NCBI GenBank assembly: GCA_021812865.1
Contig: JAKAMP010000071.1
Coordinates: forward strand, 1-9,334
Direction: 5' to 3'
Source: Bacteroidota bacterium
GTDB taxonomy: Bacteria; Bacteroidota; Bacteroidia; Bacteroidales; JAAYUG01
DNA length: 9,334 nt
The notes beneath the pieces were generated by a model. The model saw only the letters and a list, made by a program, of their open reading frames with translations, was not told where the DNA came from and did not search any database. This document shows positions 6,034 through 9,334 of this stretch, in pieces. Each line of letters opens with the position of its first letter. Position 1 is the stretch's first letter. Position numbers and translations under genes: made by a program.

Positions 6034-7932
6034 TCAATTATCCTTCGTCTTCCTCCGGTTATCGCCCGATTCCTTCTTATCTTGGTTTTCCGATTTAGGC
6101 TTTACCTGCGGGTTCTGCTTGGGATTAACTGTTGTATTTTTTGGATTCTGCTTGTTGATTGCAGGATTGGTTCTCTGTATATTCTGCTGCTTCATGTTGT
6201 TGCGGTTTCCCTGATCCGGCTGGTTGTAATTTTGCCGCTGATAGTTCTGCTGCTGGTTGCCCTGGCTCTGGTTTCCCTGGTTACTGTTACCGGGATTTAC
6301 ATTCTGCTTCCGATTGTTTCCCTGGCTGTTCTGCTGTTGGTTGCCGTAATGGTTTCCGTTGTTTTGGCCCTGGTTCTGGAGCCTCCGGTTATCATTTCCC
6401 GGGTTTACATTCTGGTTCCGATTGTTTCCCTGGTTTCCCTGTTGTTGGTTCTCATTCTGATTTCTGTTGCCACGATTTTCACGGTTTTCAAAACGCTGGT
6501 TTGAATTCACAGGATTCGTGTTGTTTCTTCTCTCATCATTCTCTCTCTGGATATTTCCCTGGTTTTGATTACCTAAATTGCCCGGTTGGTTCTCATTCTG
6601 GGTTTGGCGTTGTCTGTCGGAATTATAATAGTTCCCGTTGTTCTGCTGATTATTCTCAGGCTGGGGATTAACATTCGGATTATTTTGCTGGTTTCCGTTG
6701 TTCTGGTTATTGCCCTGGTTCACACGCCTTCTCTCACTATCGTAGTAATTTCCATTATTCTGCCGGTTATCATTCTGTGGCTGGTTGATCTGTTGCTGGT
6801 TATTCTGCTGATCCCTGTTTTCATTTACTCTCCGTCGATCTCCACCCTGCGAATTACCGTTCGTTGGGGTATTTTCATTGGAATTCCTGTTGAAATTTGC
6901 ATTCGGGTTGGCGTTGCCCCGGGAATTGTTATTGTTGATCGAAGGGTTGTTATTTATTGGTTTGTTGTTACTCCCGTGTTCTGAAGAGGATACTTCACTT
7001 ACGTTATAAACCCGGGTAGGAGCAATCTTTTTGTCCTGGGTTTCCGAACGCCTCACAATGGGCCTGTATATTCTGAGTTCGCCGTTGGTCATGGTTTCAC
7101 CGGGACGGTTTTCCTCCCTGATGACTACCGGCTTACATGTTCTTCCGGTGTATCTTTCTACTTCGTCGGCCTTCGGACCTGCATAGTACCGTTCGTTACG
7201 GCTGTTGTCCACATAAATATTATTGATGACCGTAGAATTGTTGATGATGGTGACATTATTAGTCCGGTTTATATAATAGCGGTTGATGTCGGGCCTATCA
7301 AAATCGTTTTCGTGAACAAATATCCAGTGATCGTTCGGAATTGAATATTCGTTTGTATATCCCATAGAGATACTCATGCCGGGTCCCAGGGGAGCCCATC
7401 CATAATACCCGCTCGATCTACGCCAGCTTACCCAGGCAGGGCCCCATTCATAACCCGGAACCCAGTACCACCCAATCTGAACATCAAATCCCCAGCGTCC
7501 ATAATGAAATGGAGCCCATCCCCAGCTGTAATCTGAAACCCAGGTCCACCCGCAATCGGCATATATCCAATGTCCCCTGGAGGCATAAGGCTCAAAGCCT
7601 GCATCTGAACTAGGCACCCATACATATCCGTAGGTGGGATAATCTACCCACATCCCGTAAGGCGCCAGGTCATCATAAAAGGTCTGGAAACTGACATCTC
7701 CATTGCCGTATTGGGTTGTTACCGTAGTGGTTCCTGTATTGTAATTAGTAGATACACTGCTGTTTACAGGCGTATTGTAGTCATTTGACTGATAAGTAGG
7801 CGTAGGTTGTGAATAATAAGTACGTCCTGTGTAACAGGATGTAAGTCCGGCAAAGATAATGAGGAACCCAAAAATCAATGGTTTCGGGAAGGTTTTCGGA
7901 ATCCTTTTATAAGGTTGTGTAGAAGTTTTCAT
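6034..7932 (-). CDS. Lipoprotein with DUF6600-like aromatic domain and long Asn/Gln-rich tail
   Basis: This 632-residue protein starts with a basic region and hydrophobic stretch (PLIFGFLIIFAGLTSC). The lipobox LTSC puts the lipidated Cys at 33, so it should be membrane-anchored in the envelope. Residues about 40-80 are rich in Thr, Tyr and Asn. Residues about 84-185 form an aromatic domain with repeated Trp-Pro and Gly-Trp units (PYGMWVDY, GYVWVPS, GHWIYAD, GWTWVSDYSWGWAPFHYGRW, GWYWVPGYEWGPAWVSW, GYYGWAPLGPG), which matches what I know of the DUF6600 (YXWXP-type) family. Residues about 186-300 are ordinary in composition. From about 322 to 612 the chain is low-complexity: in residues 371-430 I count 36 Asn or Gln out of 60, with Gly, Arg and Pro between them. 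The tail (613-632) is charged. In-frame repeats lie in the tail. No enzymatic motif is seen; a structural, adhesive or wall-associated role is an inference. Confidence 0.85.
   Translation of the reverse strand: MKTSTQPYKRIPKTFPKPLIFGFLIIFAGLTSCYTGRTYYSQPTPTYQSNDYNTPVNSSVSTNYNTGTTTVTTQYGNGDVSFQTFYDDLAPYGMWVDYPTYGYVWVPSSDAGFEPYASRGHWIYADCGWTWVSDYSWGWAPFHYGRWGFDVQIGWYWVPGYEWGPAWVSWRRSSGYYGWAPLGPGMSISMGYTNEYSIPNDHWIFVHENDFDRPDINRYYINRTNNVTIINNSTVINNIYVDNSRNERYYAGPKADEVERYTGRTCKPVVIREENRPGETMTNGELRIYRPIVRRSETQDKKIAPTRVYNVSEVSSSEHGSNNKPINNNPSINNNNSRGNANPNANFNRNSNENTPTNGNSQGGDRRRVNENRDQQNNQQQINQPQNDNRQNNGNYYDSERRRVNQGNNQNNGNQQNNPNVNPQPENNQQNNGNYYNSDRQRQTQNENQPGNLGNQNQGNIQRENDERRNNTNPVNSNQRFENRENRGNRNQNENQQQGNQGNNRNQNVNPGNDNRRLQNQGQNNGNHYGNQQQNSQGNNRKQNVNPGNSNQGNQSQGNQQQNYQRQNYNQPDQGNRNNMKQQNIQRTNPAINKQNPKNTTVNPKQNPQVKPKSENQDKKESGDNRRKTKDN
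6291..6433 (-). repeat. In-frame 108-bp-spaced repeat in the Asn/Gln-rich tail
   Basis: The segment 6291-6325 recurs nearly unchanged at 6399-6433, exactly 108 bp (36 codons) apart. It encodes GNNRNQNVNPG in one copy and GNNRKQNVNPG in the other. Both are in the coding frame of the lipoprotein. The spacing suggests an old 36-codon duplication that has since diverged between the conserved cores. Confidence 0.7.
6607..6762 (-). repeat. Second in-frame repeat family (QNNGNYY unit) in the lipoprotein tail
   Basis: Residues 391-403 (QNNGNYYDSERRR, 6724-6762) and 430-442 (QNNGNYYNSDRQR, 6607-6645) are the same unit, 39 codons apart. A decayed copy, QNNGNHYGN, appears near residue 523. The underlying DNA is less alike than the protein, so selection on the peptide or an older duplication is likely. 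Confidence 0.6.
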
Positions 7933-7948
7933 GGCGGTGAATTTTATG

Positions 7949-7977
7949 TAAATATAATCCGATTAAACAGTATTCAA
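7949..7977 (-). promoter_or_regulatory. Putative Bacteroidota-type promoter of the lipoprotein gene
   Basis: On the minus strand, TTG (7975-7977) and TATATTTA (7949-7956) are separated by 18 nt. This fits the Bacteroidota -33 / -7 arrangement (TTG, then TAnnTTTG) with one mismatch in the last base. The -7 box ends 16 nt before the ATG, giving a very short leader. The call rests on spacing and a degenerate motif in AT-rich DNA, so it is tentative. Confidence 0.35.
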
Positions 7978-7985
7978 CTGGTTGA
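7974..7985. repeat. Short inverted repeat over the putative -33 element
   Basis: TCAAC and GTTGA flank a 2-bp centre (TCAACTGGTTGA). The dyad covers the proposed -33 TTG of the lipoprotein promoter, so an operator for a dimeric regulator is possible. A 5-bp half-site can also occur by chance. Confidence 0.3.
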
Positions 7986-8043
7986 GATTCGTAACTTTAA
8001 AGAGATTAAAACAAAACTTGTGCCACAAAATAATCTTTTTTTG

Positions 8044-8066
8044 AATCTTATGGCATAGATAAGATT
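8044..8066. repeat. Perfect 8-bp inverted repeat between the lipoprotein and C_GCAxxG genes
   Basis: AATCTTAT (8044-8051) pairs with ATAAGATT (8059-8066) around a 7-nt loop. It lies 59 nt past the stop of the C_GCAxxG gene and about 110 bp before the lipoprotein start. On the minus strand it is followed by A-rich rather than T-rich sequence, so it is not a classical intrinsic terminator. It may be an mRNA 3'-end stem or an operator. The rest of 7933-8124 shows no gene. Confidence 0.45.
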
Positions 8067-8124
8067 TTACGGAACAGCCTGATAAAAGTTGCTTGTTATT
8101 GAACAGGTTGATGAATGAAGGCGC

Positions 8125-8574
8125 TTAAAACTGAGATTCCTTTTGCAGCATATCAAACAGCGCGCCCGCAGTATCGGCCACCACCTGCCTGCAGATGCTT
8201 TTGTGATGTTTCCTTTCGGTTATCTGGGCCTCAGTTGCATGTTTACTGATCAGTTCAAAACAATTGGAGCTGCCATGAATTTCTTCTATCAACTGGTTGA
8301 GTTCCCTCACTTTCCTGTAGGCAGTGAGCTTGGTTTCCATATCTTTTGGATCACGGTTGCCATAGGCTAGGCCCAGAACCATAAATGAGCCTGTAAGGGC
8401 TCCGCATTTCTGCCTCAGGCGGCCCATACCTCCGCCAAAGGTCGATGAAATTTTCTTTGCTGTGTCTTCGTCTAAATCAAATAAACCGGCATAGGTCATC
8501 AAGATGGACTGAGAGCAGGCATATCCTTCATCAAACAGGGCGAGCGCTCTTTCTATGGATTCTTGTTTTGTCAT
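8125..8574 (-). CDS. C_GCAxxG_C_C family putative redox-active protein
   Basis: With the ATG at 8572-8574 the product has 149 residues. It has the four cysteines that define this family: Cys20 in GYACSQS, Cys57 in a Gly-rich segment (FGGGMGRLRQKCGALTG), Cys105 in SSNCFELI and Cys128 in KSICRQVV. The family is named for this pattern and is presumed to be redox-active or metal/cluster binding, but I know of no firmly assigned reaction. No signal peptide is present, so it should be cytoplasmic. An in-frame ATG at 8620-8622 would add 16 residues. I reject it because those residues are encoded by a hairpin (8588-8616), and the family core begins only a short way before GYxCSQ, which suits the later start. 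The gene follows the GGGtGRT gene on the same strand, about 98 nt downstream, hinting at a shared function. Confidence 0.85.
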   Translation of the reverse strand: MTKQESIERALALFDEGYACSQSILMTYAGLFDLDEDTAKKISSTFGGGMGRLRQKCGALTGSFMVLGLAYGNRDPKDMETKLTAYRKVRELNQLIEEIHGSSNCFELISKHATEAQITERKHHKSICRQVVADTAGALFDMLQKESQF

Positions 8575-8587
8575 ACTATAATTAAAG

Positions 8588-8616
8588 AAGGATTGACAGA
8601 ATTTCTGCCAATCCTT
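8588..8616 (-). terminator. Hairpin between GGGtGRT gene and C_GCAxxG gene, terminator or attenuator-like
   Basis: AAGGATTG (8588-8595) pairs with CAATCCTT (8609-8616); after one A-C mismatch the stem continues as CAGA / TCTG (8597-8600 with 8604-8607) around a 3-nt loop. On the minus strand the stem is followed by CTTTAATTATAG, a modest U-rich tail, and then by the ATG of the C_GCAxxG gene only 13 nt after the stem. It could end the GGGtGRT transcript, fully or partly, or control access to the next gene's start. Confidence 0.6.
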
Positions 8617-8672
8617 ATTCATCTAAAACGGGGACATATTTATTTCCGATCTGTTATCGGGTTCGCAGCAAA

Positions 8673-9334
8673 TTATTTGGCCTGCGAGATACCTACTGCT
8701 ACGGCGACTGAAGCGCCCACCATCGGGTTATTTCCCATGCCAATCAGTCCCATCATTTCAACGTGTGCCGGAACAGAAGATGATCCAGCAAATTGGGCAT
8801 CAGAGTGCATGCGGCCCATGGTATCGGTCATGCCGTAAGAAGCCGGACCGGCAGCCATGTTGTCGGGATGCAGAGTGCGGCCTGTGCCACCACCAGAGGC
8901 AACTGAGAAATATTTTTTGCCCTGTTCAACGCATTCCTTTTTATAGGTACCCGCAACCGGATGCTGCAAACGGGTAGGATTGGTTGAGTTTCCGGTAATG
9001 GAAATATCAACGCCTTCCTTATGCAGAATGGCCACCCATTTGAGCACATCGTCCGCTCCGTAGCAGTTCACCTTAGCACGGTCGCCCGATGAATAGGCAA
9101 TGCGCTTTACTTCTTTCAGTTCGCCGGTTATATAATCAAACTGGGTCTGAACATAAGTGAAACCATTGATACGGGCTATAATTTTTGCTGCATCCTTGCC
9201 GAGACCATTCAGGATGACCCTCAGGGGATGTTTACGCACCCGGTTGGCCGACTTGGCTATACCTATTGCACCTTCGGCGGCTGCAAACGATTCATGCCCT
9301 GCCAGAAATGCAAAGCACTGCGTTTCTTCCCGGA
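8673..9334 (-). CDS. GGGtGRT family protein, C-terminal part (runs off right edge)
   Basis: The frame is open from the right edge (first full codon 9330-9332) to the TAA at 8673-8675, giving 219 visible residues. A GTG at 9237-9239 could be mistaken for a start, but 31 in-frame residues with protein-like content precede it (CFAFLAGHESFAAAE, then GAIGIAKSANRV), so the true start lies outside the window. The family motif GGGTGRT is at visible residues 147-153 (8874-8894), followed by the Gly/Met-rich end (GPASYGMTDTMGRMHSD, EMMGLIGMGNNPMVGAS). This matches the GGGtGRT protein family, which to my knowledge has about 330 residues and no established reaction. The glycine-rich motif suggests nucleotide or cofactor binding, which is inference. 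No membrane segment or signal is seen in this part. It lies upstream of the C_GCAxxG gene on the same strand. Confidence 0.85.
   Translation of the reverse strand, partial: REETQCFAFLAGHESFAAAEGAIGIAKSANRVRKHPLRVILNGLGKDAAKIIARINGFTYVQTQFDYITGELKEVKRIAYSSGDRAKVNCYGADDVLKWVAILHKEGVDISITGNSTNPTRLQHPVAGTYKKECVEQGKKYFSVASGGGTGRTLHPDNMAAGPASYGMTDTMGRMHSDAQFAGSSSVPAHVEMMGLIGMGNNPMVGASVAVAVGISQAK

Noticed and set aside
6200..6850. CRISPR-like appearance of repeated short words
   Set aside because: Repeat units are imperfect, overlap, vary in spacing, and keep the coding frame of the Asn/Gln-rich tail; there are no unique spacers of constant length and no cas genes.
6082..6984. Long plus-strand frames opposite the lipoprotein tail (6082-6504, 6159-6671, 6586-6984)
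   Set aside because: They are antisense readings of Asn/Gln codon runs, giving monotonous Val/Leu/Ile-rich or Cys/Ser/Gly-rich products. The minus-strand frame has a lipobox, a recognisable domain and a terminator.
8072..8115. Imperfect direct repeat GAACAGCCTGATAAA / GAACAGGTTGATGAA
   Set aside because: Only 12 of 15 bases match and one copy lies just past a stop codon; with no further copies it is not distinguishable from chance.
8620..8622. Upstream ATG as start of the C_GCAxxG_C_C protein
   Set aside because: The extra 16 residues are encoded within or beside a hairpin; the ATG at 8572-8574 better fits the position of the family core.
8646..8660. Small stem CCGAT-CTGTT-ATCGG after the GGGtGRT stop
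   Set aside because: The stem has only 5 bp and is followed by A-rich sequence on the transcribed strand, so it is not a convincing terminator; the hairpin at 8588-8616 is the better candidate.
9237..9239. GTG as start of the GGGtGRT protein
   Set aside because: The frame remains open for 31 more codons to the window edge with family-like sequence, so the GTG is an internal valine.

Overview
The window looks like chromosomal DNA of a member of the Bacteroidota. The evidence is moderate G+C, weak or absent Shine-Dalgarno sequences, at least one promoter-like pair resembling the phylum's TTG / TAnnTTTG type, and gene families common there: a secreted M1 peptidase, a Tat-signal TIM-barrel isomerase, a DUF6600-type lipoprotein and a PD40 propeller lipoprotein. 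A GGGtGRT protein next to a C_GCAxxG_C_C protein leans towards an anaerobic lineage, which is an inference. TGA and TAA both act as stops, so the standard code applies. No mobile element, rRNA, tRNA or CRISPR array was found.

Layout. Positions 1-753 (minus) hold the N-terminal 251 codons of a TolB/PD40-like propeller protein. A 575-bp divergent intergenic region follows. Then come two plus-strand genes 7 nt apart, probably one transcript: a secreted M1 zinc aminopeptidase (1329-4094) and a Tat-exported hydroxypyruvate-isomerase-like TIM barrel (4102-4971). A strong hairpin at 4992-5020 separates them from the convergent minus-strand dienelactone hydrolase family gene (5043-5858). Next, on the minus strand and with its own terminator (5983-6010), is a 632-aa lipoprotein (6034-7932). 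It has a Trp/Tyr/Gly-rich DUF6600-like domain followed by about 290 residues of Asn/Gln-rich low-complexity sequence. The right end carries two minus-strand genes: a four-cysteine C_GCAxxG_C_C family protein (8125-8574) and, upstream of it, the C-terminal 219 residues of a GGGtGRT-family protein that runs off the window (8673-9334).

Function. Most products are predicted to act in the cell envelope: propeller, peptidase, isomerase, hydrolase and Asn/Gln-rich lipoprotein. The two right-hand genes look cytoplasmic and of unproven function. I see no convincing new multigene defence or mobile system. The best leads are the Asn/Gln-rich envelope lipoprotein, the GGGtGRT / C_GCAxxG_C_C gene pair with a hairpin abutting the second gene's start codon, and the pairing of an exported isomerase with an exported peptidase.
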